From CAIUMH01 sp037142475 (GTDB taxonomy: Bacteria > Actinomycetota > Acidimicrobiia > Acidimicrobiales > RAAP-2): DNA of 25,394 nucleotides. The position numbers and the translations under genes are program-made. This document shows, in pieces, positions 1 to 7,234 of the stretch. The notes beneath the pieces are model-generated. The model was not told the origin of the DNA. It worked only from the letters and a program-made list of their open reading frames with translations, and did not search any database. The stretch spans positions 1 to 25,394 of the forward strand of contig JBAXAR010000017.1 in NCBI GenBank assembly GCA_037142475.1, given 5' to 3'. How positions within the stretch are numbered: the first letter of the stretch is position 1; each line of letters begins with the position of its first letter.

Positions 1-61
1 GTTGAGTCTCGTGCCCGCGTCGAGCAAGGTCCCGGCAGAGGATGAGCCAGCGACCTCGTAG
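1..61 (+). CDS. Possible 3' tail of an upstream gene (partial)
   Basis: The frame starting at base 2 is open from the window edge to a TAG at 59–61 and would end in residues PAEDEPATS. The other two forward frames stop at 3–5 and 43–45. Nineteen codons are far too few to name a family, and an open frame this short is expected by chance at this GC. It could equally be intergenic sequence before hemA. No homology claim is made. Confidence 0.25.
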   Translation, partial: LSLVPASSKVPAEDEPATS

Positions 62-80
62 CATCGAGGAACCGATCGCA

Positions 81-85
81 AGGAG
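81..85 (+). promoter_or_regulatory. Shine-Dalgarno site of hemA
   Basis: AGGAG lies nine bases before the GTG at 95. It decides the hemA start, because the GTG-initiated protein begins directly with the conserved N-terminal strand of glutamyl-tRNA reductase and no other start in this frame has a comparable site. Confidence 0.6.
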
Positions 86-94
86 CAAGCCCCC

Positions 95-1369
95 GTGTCA
101 GTTGTCGTCATCGGCCTGGAGCACACCACAGCACCGTTCGACATGCTCGAGCGCGTCACCGTGTCCGATGCCGACGTCGGCAGTGTCCTCGCCACCCTCT
201 CGGCGTACGACAACATTCGCGAGGTCGTTGTCGTCTCGACGTGCCTGCGCACCGAGATCTACGCGGTGGTGGACCGATTTCACGATGCGGTCGATCACGT
301 GACCGAACTCCTCGCCGCTCGAGCGGGGTGCGACCGAGCAACCATCGAGGCCCATGAGTCAGTCTTCTTCGACCGAGGAGTGGCGACCCATCTCTTCAAA
401 ATCGCAGCTGGCCTCGAGTCTGCAGTCCCCGGTGAGACCGAGGTCCTCGGGCAAGTCCGCCGATCCCTCGAGCGAGCCACTGACGAGGGCACGACGGGAC
501 CTCAGCTCACGAGCCTCTTTCGCCATGCCGTTCACACTGGCCGCCGTGTGCGAACCGAGACAGGCATCGCCCGGGGGACGACCTCGTTCGCTCATGCCTC
601 GGTGGAGCTCGCCGAGGCACACCTCCGCGGAGCCCTCCAGGGAGCCAAGGTGGTCATCCTCGGAGCAGGAGCCCTCGCCTCAGGAACGGTCGCCGCCTTG
701 GTCGACGAGCGCCGGGATCAACGGCCAGGCGAGATCATCGTCGTGAACCGGACCACAGAGCGAGCAGACGTCCTGGTGGCATCGGCTGACTCAACGATTC
801 CAATCTCGACATGCCACCTCGATGGCCTGGCCGAGGCGCTCTCGGGTGCCCGGCTGCTGATCTGTGCTGTGGAAGCTGACGTGCCACTGGTGGAGAGTCG
901 GCACGTGGCGGATCGCAGTCGTGACGGCATGCTCGTGGTCGATCTCGGCATGCCACGCATCGTCGCCAAGGAGGTCGGTGACCTCGAGGGAGTCGAGTTG
1001 CTCGACATCTCGCATCTTCGGAGTGCGGTTGAACAAGCCATGGATGAACGCCGCAGTGAGGTGGCGGCTGCCATTGAGGTGCTGACTGAGGAGGTCGACC
1101 GATTCCTCGAAGATCAGCGCGGCCGAGGAGCCGCCCCGGTGGTGGTCTCGCTACGCGAGCGCCTCGATGCAATCAGGTCGGCGGAAATCGAGAGGCGGAG
1201 CGGTGATCTCGCCGAGCTCACGGCTCAACAGCGAGAGGCGGTGGAATCGCTGACGCGTTCGATGATGGCCAAGGTGGCCCATGAGCCAACCGTGGTGCTC
1301 AAAGAGAGTGCCGGCACGCCGAGAGGCGAGCGTCTGGTCGAATCCGTCCGCCACCTCTTCGGCCTCTAA
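95..1369 (+). CDS. hemA: Glutamyl-tRNA reductase
   Basis: Reduces the glutamate of Glu-tRNA(Glu) to glutamate-1-semialdehyde with NADPH. It is the first committed step of C5-pathway tetrapyrrole synthesis and is cytosolic. The 424-aa length is normal. The N-terminal catalytic domain contains the nucleophile Cys50 in STCLRTEIY and the block GETEVLGQVR around residues 112–121. A Rossmann NADPH domain with GAGALASG follows near residue 190, then a C-terminal helical dimerisation domain. The family motif is usually STCNR, and here the Asn after the cysteine is Leu. The GTG start has a good ribosome site. First gene of a packed operon with hemC, cobA-hemD, hemB and hemL; only 4 bases separate it from hemC. 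The identification is secure from motifs and context. Confidence 0.97.
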   Translation: MSVVVIGLEHTTAPFDMLERVTVSDADVGSVLATLSAYDNIREVVVVSTCLRTEIYAVVDRFHDAVDHVTELLAARAGCDRATIEAHESVFFDRGVATHLFKIAAGLESAVPGETEVLGQVRRSLERATDEGTTGPQLTSLFRHAVHTGRRVRTETGIARGTTSFAHASVELAEAHLRGALQGAKVVILGAGALASGTVAALVDERRDQRPGEIIVVNRTTERADVLVASADSTIPISTCHLDGLAEALSGARLLICAVEADVPLVESRHVADRSRDGMLVVDLGMPRIVAKEVGDLEGVELLDISHLRSAVEQAMDERRSEVAAAIEVLTEEVDRFLEDQRGRGAAPVVVSLRERLDAIRSAEIERRSGDLAELTAQQREAVESLTRSMMAKVAHEPTVVLKESAGTPRGERLVESVRHLFGL

Positions 1370-1373
1370 TCCC

Positions 1374-2261
1374 ATGGCCTCGACGACCAGAGTTCGACTT
1401 GCCTCGAGGGGTTCGCCACTCGCCCTTGCCCAGGCTGACCTTGTTGCGGCCCGCCTGCGAGGTGCTCATCGTGACCTTGAGGTCGAGGTGGTGGTCGTCG
1501 AGACGACCGGAGACCGGCTCGCCACTGCACCATTGAGCGAAATCGGGGGCCAGGGGGTCTTCGCGAAGGAAGTCCAGCTGGCCGTCCTCGCCGGGGAAGC
1601 AGATCTCGCGGTCCATTCCGCCAAAGACCTTCCCTCAACCACACCAGATGGTCTCGTGCTTTGCTGTGTACCCGAGCGCCGGGATCCGGCCGATGCCCTT
1701 GTCGGACGGTCGCTGGCCGGCCTCGGTCCTGGAGCAACGGTCGCCACCGGATCGCCGCGACGCCGGGCCCTGTTGGCGGAACGTCGTCCGGACCTCTCCT
1801 TTGTTGAACTGCGAGGGAATATGGCGGCACGATTGGCTACGCCGGGATCGAATGGTATCGACGCGATTGTCGCCGCAGTGGCAGCGCTTGAACGACTTGG
1901 CGCCGCCCACCTGATCGCCGAGCGACTTGACCCCTCGAGTTTCACTCCTCAGGTCGCGCAAGGAGCGATCGCCCTCGAAGCCCGCGAGGGTGACGCAGCG
2001 ATCGAGCTGACGGCGTCCATCGATGATGCTTCGGCTCGGCGCTGCGTGAACGTTGAGCGATCATTCTTGGTCGCTCTCGGTGCCGGCTGCACCTTCCCCG
2101 CAGGAGCATGGTGCACCGAGGAGAGCCCTGGCGGACCACTCCACCTCAGGGCGATCCTGGCTGACTCAGTGATCGGTTCGGTGCGGCGATTTGAGGCATC
2201 GGGTGATGACGCCGTCGCTCTTGGTCACCAAGCGGCAGTGGCACTGACGGTTCGATCATGA
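1374..2261 (+). CDS. hemC: Porphobilinogen deaminase (hydroxymethylbilane synthase)
   Basis: Polymerises four porphobilinogens into hydroxymethylbilane, the substrate of the HemD domain encoded next. Cytosolic, 295 aa, slightly short for the family (about 310). Visible blocks are the N-terminal SRGSPLALAQ, the catalytic Asp85 in HSAKDLPS, and the Arg-rich substrate loop TGSPRRRALL. RGNMAARL follows, and Cys239 in GAGCTFPAGAW should carry the dipyrromethane cofactor. The frame is open upstream into hemA (back to 1281), but the ATG at 1374 gives the expected N terminus right at the first beta strand. Its stop overlaps the cobA-hemD start by 4 bases (ATGA), which implies translational coupling. 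Confidence 0.96.
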   Translation: MASTTRVRLASRGSPLALAQADLVAARLRGAHRDLEVEVVVVETTGDRLATAPLSEIGGQGVFAKEVQLAVLAGEADLAVHSAKDLPSTTPDGLVLCCVPERRDPADALVGRSLAGLGPGATVATGSPRRRALLAERRPDLSFVELRGNMAARLATPGSNGIDAIVAAVAALERLGAAHLIAERLDPSSFTPQVAQGAIALEAREGDAAIELTASIDDASARRCVNVERSFLVALGAGCTFPAGAWCTEESPGGPLHLRAILADSVIGSVRRFEASGDDAVALGHQAAVALTVRS

Positions 2262-3754
2262 CCGTCTATCTGGTTGGTGGCGGACCTGGTCAGGCCAATC
2301 TGGTGACCCTGCGAGCAGCCGAGCTCCTCGCCCGGGCCGACGTGGTGGTGGTCGACCGGCTGGTCGGTGACGAGGTCCTCCGACTTATTCGGGACGGGGC
2401 CCGGATTATTGACGTTGGAAAAAGCCCCACGGCCAAGGGCCATGGGGGTGACGAGTCGACTCACCAGGAAGCTATTAACCGGGTCCTTGTTGAGGAGGGA
2501 CTGCGCGGCGGGGAAGTGATTCGGCTCAAGGGGGGCGACCCCTTCCTGTTTGGGAGGGGCGGCGAAGAGGCCGAGGCTCTCCGAGACGCAGGCGTCGCGT
2601 TCGAGATCGTCCCTGGCGTGTCCTCGGCCTTCGCCCTTCCGGCGCTCGCTGGCGTCCCGGTGACGCACCGTGGCGTCTCTCGTGCCGTCGTTGTGGTCAG
2701 CGGCCACGAGCCGGTGGAGGCGTCCTCAGTCGACTGGGCTCGCCTTGCCTCGTCTGGTGCCACATTGGTGGTCTTGATGGGGGTCGGCCGGCGGGGAGCA
2801 ATCGCCGATGCGCTCATGGCTGGGGGCCTGGGCCCATCGACGCCGGTGGTCGCCGTTGAGCGGGGAGCAACGCCGCATGAACGTCGTTCGTCGTGCGTGT
2901 TGGGTGAATTGGCGACGACTGAGATTTCTCCTCCGGCGGTCATGGTCATCGGACGCGTGGCCGCCTTGGACTTTCGGGATCTCCCGCACCTGTCACTGCG
3001 TGGCGTACGAGTGGGCGTGACGAGGCCAAGCGACAGCCAGGCGCTCATTGAAAAACTGCGCAGCCGTGGCGCAGCCGTTGCCGACGTGCCCTTGCTGAAG
3101 GTGAGTGCGCTTGATGGGGAGGCGCTGATGCCGCTCGGAGCGGTGCTCGCTCGGACCGATGATGTGGCTTGGGTGGCAGTCACGTCTCGCCGCGCGATCA
3201 GCGGCGTGGTGGCGGCGACGGGTGATCTGCGTCGTCTCAGCGGCGTCCGTATCGCAGCGGTGGGACCCAGCACCGCTGCTGCACTGACGGCAGTCGGTCT
3301 TCCTCCGGACCTCGTTGGGGACGCGGCTGACGGGGCCTCTGGCCTTGTCGACCTCATCGGCGTGCCTTCTGACGAACGTCGCCGGGTCATCTTTGCGAGC
3401 ACCGAGGGTGCGCGTCGGGATCTCCCTGTTGGCCTGGAGGCAGCGGGGTGGATCGTTGATGAGCGCCCCGCGTATTCGAGCGTCGATGCCGTGCTCTCGT
3501 CCGACGATGCTGCGGCACTCAAGGAATCCGATGTCGTGGTCGTCACCTCCCCCCGAGGTGTTGAACGCCTGGCCGGCAGCGGTGGTGAGGCATTGATCGA
3601 CATGACGACCCCATTGGTCGTCATCGGGGCGACGTCGGCTGAGGCCGCTCGAGCCGCTGGATTCACTGACGTGATCCTCGCCGATGGGGCGAGTGACGCC
3701 GGCCTCATCGGAGCCCTCGAGGCCTGGGCTGATCGCGGGCGAGATGGTGCCTAG
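2258..3754 (+). CDS. cobA-hemD: CobA–HemD fusion: uroporphyrinogen-III C-methyltransferase / uroporphyrinogen-III synthase
   Basis: Bifunctional 498-aa protein. Residues 1 to about 245 are a SUMT/CobA domain, which uses SAM to methylate uroporphyrinogen III at C2 and C7, giving precorrin-2 for siroheme or cobalamin. Its blocks include VGGGPGQ (6–12), RLKGGDPFLFGRGGEE (89–104), VPGVSSA (118–124), VVLMG (171–175), ERGATPHERR (201–210) and PAVMVIGRV (226–234). Residues about 249–498 form a HemD domain, beginning GVRVGVTRP, which cyclises hydroxymethylbilane. HemD is poorly conserved, so it is called from domain order and pathway context. Such fusions are common in actinobacteria. Oddity: the SAM-site motif usually reads GAGPGD, but here the Asp is Gln12. 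ATGA overlap with hemC. Confidence 0.93.
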   Translation: MTVYLVGGGPGQANLVTLRAAELLARADVVVVDRLVGDEVLRLIRDGARIIDVGKSPTAKGHGGDESTHQEAINRVLVEEGLRGGEVIRLKGGDPFLFGRGGEEAEALRDAGVAFEIVPGVSSAFALPALAGVPVTHRGVSRAVVVVSGHEPVEASSVDWARLASSGATLVVLMGVGRRGAIADALMAGGLGPSTPVVAVERGATPHERRSSCVLGELATTEISPPAVMVIGRVAALDFRDLPHLSLRGVRVGVTRPSDSQALIEKLRSRGAAVADVPLLKVSALDGEALMPLGAVLARTDDVAWVAVTSRRAISGVVAATGDLRRLSGVRIAAVGPSTAAALTAVGLPPDLVGDAADGASGLVDLIGVPSDERRRVIFASTEGARRDLPVGLEAAGWIVDERPAYSSVDAVLSSDDAAALKESDVVVVTSPRGVERLAGSGGEALIDMTTPLVVIGATSAEAARAAGFTDVILADGASDAGLIGALEAWADRGRDGA

Positions 3755-3764
3755 GCTCTGAGGG

Positions 3765-4748
3765 GTGGAGAATCTTGCCCATCGCCCTCGCCGCCTGCGT
3801 CGAACGCCAGCGTTACGTCGTCTCGTGGCCGAGACTCGTCTCTCGACAGCCGACCTGATTGCTCCGCTCTTCGTCGCCGAGAGCCTGACGGAGCCTCGGC
3901 CGATCGAGTCACTGCCGGGCCAGTTCCAGCACACCATCGACTCTCTTCTGGCTGAAGTCACTCGCTTGGTGGATCTGGGCGTGACCGCCGTGACCTTGTT
4001 TGGCGTGCCGGCCTCGAAAGATGAGCGGGGTTCCGCAGCCTCCGATCCCGGGGGGATCATCCAGGTCGCCCTCCGTCGCCTCACTGCTGAATTGGGTGAC
4101 GCCGTCGTGCTGATTCCCGACCTCTGTCTCGACGAGTACACCGATCACGGGCACTGTGGCCTTCTGACCCCCGAGGGCGTAATCGACAACGACACCACTG
4201 TGCGGCGCTATGCGGAGGTGGCGGTGGCACAAGCGGACGCCGGGGCTGATCTCGTGGCCCCGAGCGGGATGATGGATGGGCAGGTCGGAGAGATTCGGGC
4301 TGCTCTCGATGCAGCGGGCCACGGCAATGTTGGCATCCTGGCCTATGCGGCGAAGTATGCGTCAGCCCTGTATGGACCATTCCGTGAAGCAGTCGATGTC
4401 GAGATCATCGGCGGAGGAGACCGTCGGGGTTATCAGCAGGATCCGGCGAACCGCCGAGAGTCACTGCGTGAGGTCCGCCTCGATGTGGCGCAAGGGGCCG
4501 ACATCGTGATGGTGAAACCAGCAGTGACCTACCTCGACGTGATCGCCGACGTGGCGGCGTCGGTCGACGTCCCGGTGGCGGGCTATCACGTGAGCGGTGA
4601 GTACTCGATGATCAAGGCTGCCGATGAGCGAGGTTGGATTGATGGCACAGCGGTGGCGCTCGAACAGCTCACTGCGGTAAAGCGGGCTGGTGCTGACATG
4701 ATCCTGACCTACTTCGCCGGAGAGATTGCCGGGGTCCTCGATGCCTGA
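3765..4748 (+). CDS. hemB: Delta-aminolevulinic acid dehydratase (porphobilinogen synthase)
   Basis: Condenses two 5-aminolevulinates into porphobilinogen; cytosolic, octameric in the family. At 327 aa it has normal length. The two Schiff-base lysines are Lys197 (AYAAKYAS) and Lys251 (VMVKPAVTYLD). The metal loop DLCLDEYTDHGHCG has Cys121 and Cys131 but Asp123 in place of the middle cysteine of the three-Cys zinc type. I recall this pattern from other actinobacterial HemB proteins. The RRESLREVRLD segment matches the allosteric magnesium region. GTG start at 3765, ten bases after the cobA-hemD stop, with a GAGGGG stretch very close upstream. Product feeds HemC, encoded two genes upstream. Confidence 0.96.
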   Translation: MENLAHRPRRLRRTPALRRLVAETRLSTADLIAPLFVAESLTEPRPIESLPGQFQHTIDSLLAEVTRLVDLGVTAVTLFGVPASKDERGSAASDPGGIIQVALRRLTAELGDAVVLIPDLCLDEYTDHGHCGLLTPEGVIDNDTTVRRYAEVAVAQADAGADLVAPSGMMDGQVGEIRAALDAAGHGNVGILAYAAKYASALYGPFREAVDVEIIGGGDRRGYQQDPANRRESLREVRLDVAQGADIVMVKPAVTYLDVIADVAASVDVPVAGYHVSGEYSMIKAADERGWIDGTAVALEQLTAVKRAGADMILTYFAGEIAGVLDA

Positions 4749-6039
4749 GCTGACCGGGACGAACGCTGAATGGTTCGCCCGGGCGACGAAGGTGATTCCC
4801 GGCGGGGTGGCCTCGCCTGTCCGATCCTTTCGATCAGTGGGGGGCACGCCGTACACCGTGGTCGAGGGCAGCGGTGCCTTCGTGACTGATGTTGAAGGCC
4901 GGCGGTACATCGATCTCGTCCAGTCCTATGGGGCGAGCCTCCTCGGACACGCCCACCCTCTGGTCGTCGAGGCAATCCAGTCCACCGCACTCAAGGGGAC
5001 AACCTTCGGCGCGCCCACACCCGGTGAGGTCCTTCTCGCCGAGGCACTCGTCGAGCGGGTTCCTGGCCTCGAGCAGGTTCGCTTCGTCTCTTCGGGAACC
5101 GAGGCAGTGATGAGCGCGGTTCGCGTCGCCCGGGGGGCAACGTCGAGGAGCAAGATCGTGAAGTTTGATGGCTGTTACCACGGCCACGCGGACCACCTGC
5201 TGGTCGCTGGTGGGAGTGGAGTAGCGGAGTACGGCCTGCCTGGATCGGCGGGCGTTCCCCTCGCAGCGGTGGCAGACACCATCGTGGCGCCGTACAACGT
5301 CGTGCCCACGCTCGACGATGACGTGGCGTGCGTCTTGGTAGAGCCGATCGCCGCCAATATGAACTTGGTCCGGCCAGTCGAAGGGTTTCTCGAAGGACTG
5401 CGCGCCGAGTGTGACCGCGTGGGTGCGCTCCTCATCTTCGATGAGGTCATCACCGGCTTCCGTCTCGGGCGCGGGGGAGCTGCCGAGGCGACCGGGGTCA
5501 CCCCAGACCTGTGGTGCTTCGGGAAGGTGATCGGCGGCGGTCTCCCGGTCGGAGCCTTCGGCGGGTCAGCCGCACTTCTCGAGGTGTTGGCTCCGAATGG
5601 GGCTGTCTACCAAGCAGGAACGCTGTCGGGGAATCCGTTGGCCACCGCAGCGGGTCTTGCGGTGTTGAACGCAGTCTCGGCAGGTGACTACGAGACTCTG
5701 TCGCAACGGGCTCAGCAGTTCGGGCGACGGCTCTGCGCTGCGATCCGCGCCGGTGGCCTCTGGTCGTGCGTCCCTTCCGCTGGACCCCTTCTCGGCTTCT
5801 ACGTCGCGCCAGGAACCGCAGATCTATCGGCTCCGAGCAACTATGCCGAGGCGAAGGCGATCGTCGATCACGGCACGTACCCCGCCTTCTTCCACGCCAT
5901 GCTCGACCGCGGTGTGGCAATGGCGCCTGGCGCCTATGAGGTCATGTTTGTCTCGCTGGCTCACACTGACGAGATCCTCGACACCGTGGTTGAGAAGGCG
6001 AGCGAGGCGGCGTCCGAGGTGGCCGCCTCGCTTCACTGA
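4741..6039 (+). CDS. hemL: Glutamate-1-semialdehyde 2,1-aminomutase
   Basis: PLP enzyme that transaminates glutamate-1-semialdehyde, the HemA product, to 5-aminolevulinate. The unstable intermediate is normally passed between the two enzymes, fitting their operon co-location. 432 aa from the ATG at 4741, a class III aminotransferase fold. Visible motifs are GGVASPVRSF (21–30), SSGTEAVMSA (117–126), FDGCYHGHADH (142–152), FDEVITGFR (233–241) and the PLP lysine Lys262 in CFGKVIGGGLPVGAFGG. The ATG overlaps the hemB stop by 8 bases. A TTG at 4726 would add five residues, but the ATG gives the standard family N terminus. Confidence 0.96.
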   Translation: MPELTGTNAEWFARATKVIPGGVASPVRSFRSVGGTPYTVVEGSGAFVTDVEGRRYIDLVQSYGASLLGHAHPLVVEAIQSTALKGTTFGAPTPGEVLLAEALVERVPGLEQVRFVSSGTEAVMSAVRVARGATSRSKIVKFDGCYHGHADHLLVAGGSGVAEYGLPGSAGVPLAAVADTIVAPYNVVPTLDDDVACVLVEPIAANMNLVRPVEGFLEGLRAECDRVGALLIFDEVITGFRLGRGGAAEATGVTPDLWCFGKVIGGGLPVGAFGGSAALLEVLAPNGAVYQAGTLSGNPLATAAGLAVLNAVSAGDYETLSQRAQQFGRRLCAAIRAGGLWSCVPSAGPLLGFYVAPGTADLSAPSNYAEAKAIVDHGTYPAFFHAMLDRGVAMAPGAYEVMFVSLAHTDEILDTVVEKASEAASEVAASLH

Positions 6040-6044
6040 GGTGA
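6038..6044 (+). promoter_or_regulatory. Shine-Dalgarno site of the membrane-protein gene after hemL
   Basis: GAGGTGA spans the hemL stop codon and closely complements the 3' end of 16S rRNA. It lies just upstream of a GTG at 6047, favouring 6047 over the GTG at 6041, which sits inside the site itself. It also suggests translation is coupled to hemL termination. Confidence 0.45.
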
Positions 6045-6046
6045 CG

Positions 6047-7222
6047 GTGTCGGAGATCGGGCCCCAACAATTCTCGGCAGCGAGGGTTTCCATCGTGGAG
6101 GCTGCGGGGCCTCTTCTGGCCGGCGTCGAGGTGTCGTTGGTCGTTGATCAGGCTGGACTATCGGTCTACGGGGGAGAACCGGCGGTTGCGTGGCAGGTTC
6201 CTTATTCGGCGATCCGGCGACCTCGTTTGGTCGTCCGACGGGACGTGATCGAGATGACGGCATGGGTGGCCGGTGCGCTGCTTCGCCTCGCCATTCCGGT
6301 TGATGCTCTGGTTGGTGGGAGGCCTGAGGATCTGGGCCAGCTCCTCGCAGACCGTTGCGGGGGCGACCCAGGGCCGGCAGTGAGGACCAACCTGACGCTC
6401 CGAGCGAAGTCCCGACGATCTCGTTGGCTCATCGTGCTGGGGGTTCTGGCACTCTGTGTCGCAGGAGTGGGAGTGGCAGCGTCACTGCTGGCGCCCTCGC
6501 CGGAATCGACGAAGCATGCCTCCGGAAGCGACCGTACGGCAGCAGCAGCGTTGAATCTTCGTTCGGGAGATCTCCCGATGACGTGGGGCCAGGATGATCC
6601 GGGCACCTCGCCACTTGCTGGTCTGCTCGGCTCATCGTCCGGATCGAAGTCCACTCCAGCCGAGAAGCGAGCCAGCGCGACGATCGTGAGCACGTATCAG
6701 CAGTGCATGAAACTCTCGAATCGAGCCGACCGCGTGTTCGGAAAGGCTGGAGTGACTCCGGTGGTCCAGGTCCCCAGCAAGCCCTTCGGGACTCTTGATG
6801 GCGGTGGCTTGATCGAGGTCGGGACGGTGACCCAACGCTACGCGTCGGCGCAGATCGTCGCCGCCGATCGTGCACAGGCAGCCCGACCCCAGTTTCGCGG
6901 TTGCTTCGGTCAGGCGATGGGCCGACTGGTGGCGGCCGGGACTGACTTGAGCCTGGCCTCGGCCGAGCCGACAGTCACCCTCACGCCACTGGGTACGCCG
7001 TTGGGGGTCTTTGTCACAGGGGCCGAGGTGACGCTCCAGATCCCTTCGGGTGGCCAGATTATTCCGGTCGAGATCGGGGTATCGGTGCTCATGGCTGACC
7101 GGACGGAACAGTACCTGTACACCTTTGCGTCACCGGGAACGTTCTCGCCGACCCAGCGCCAGGCCCTCATTGCGCTGCAGGCTGCTCGGCTTATTGGGGC
7201 CGGGAACTCCAAGAGCACCTGA
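6047..7222 (+). CDS. Single-pass membrane protein of unknown function
   Basis: I do not recognise this family. The 391-aa product has a cytosolic N-terminal part (about 1–120) made of short beta-rich segments. After the basic stretch KSRRSR comes one hydrophobic helix at about residues 127–149, then a Ser/Thr/Gly/Pro-rich linker. The last ~200 residues form a probably extracytoplasmic domain with two cysteines (one in TYQQCMKLS, one in FRGCFGQ) that could form a disulfide. By the positive-inside rule the C terminus is outside. The frame stays open upstream inside hemL, but that is GC-driven and the start is placed after the hemL stop. It follows hemL by 7 bases and is probably the operon's last gene; a role in heme metabolism is not implied by sequence. 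It converges on the esterase gene with a 12-base gap. Confidence 0.75.
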   Translation: MSEIGPQQFSAARVSIVEAAGPLLAGVEVSLVVDQAGLSVYGGEPAVAWQVPYSAIRRPRLVVRRDVIEMTAWVAGALLRLAIPVDALVGGRPEDLGQLLADRCGGDPGPAVRTNLTLRAKSRRSRWLIVLGVLALCVAGVGVAASLLAPSPESTKHASGSDRTAAAALNLRSGDLPMTWGQDDPGTSPLAGLLGSSSGSKSTPAEKRASATIVSTYQQCMKLSNRADRVFGKAGVTPVVQVPSKPFGTLDGGGLIEVGTVTQRYASAQIVAADRAQAARPQFRGCFGQAMGRLVAAGTDLSLASAEPTVTLTPLGTPLGVFVTGAEVTLQIPSGGQIIPVEIGVSVLMADRTEQYLYTFASPGTFSPTQRQALIALQAARLIGAGNSKST

Positions 7223-7234
7223 GTGACACGTTGC

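Noticed and set aside
2461..3708. A 415-codon open frame on the − strand opposite cobA-hemD
   Set aside because: It is a GC-driven shadow: low-complexity Ser/Arg/Thr/Pro composition, no motif, and fully antisense to a well-supported gene. The same applies to the − strand frames at 2993–4141, 12755–13507 and 21706–22491.
4125..4160. HemB metal loop lacking the middle cysteine, as a possible inactive enzyme
   Set aside because: CLDE with the other two cysteines is, to my recollection, the usual actinobacterial form, and both catalytic lysines are present.
5684..6046. In-frame extension of the membrane-protein gene back into hemL
   Set aside because: The upstream part is out of frame with hemL and low-complexity Arg/Ser/Pro; a strong ribosome site marks the start at 6047.
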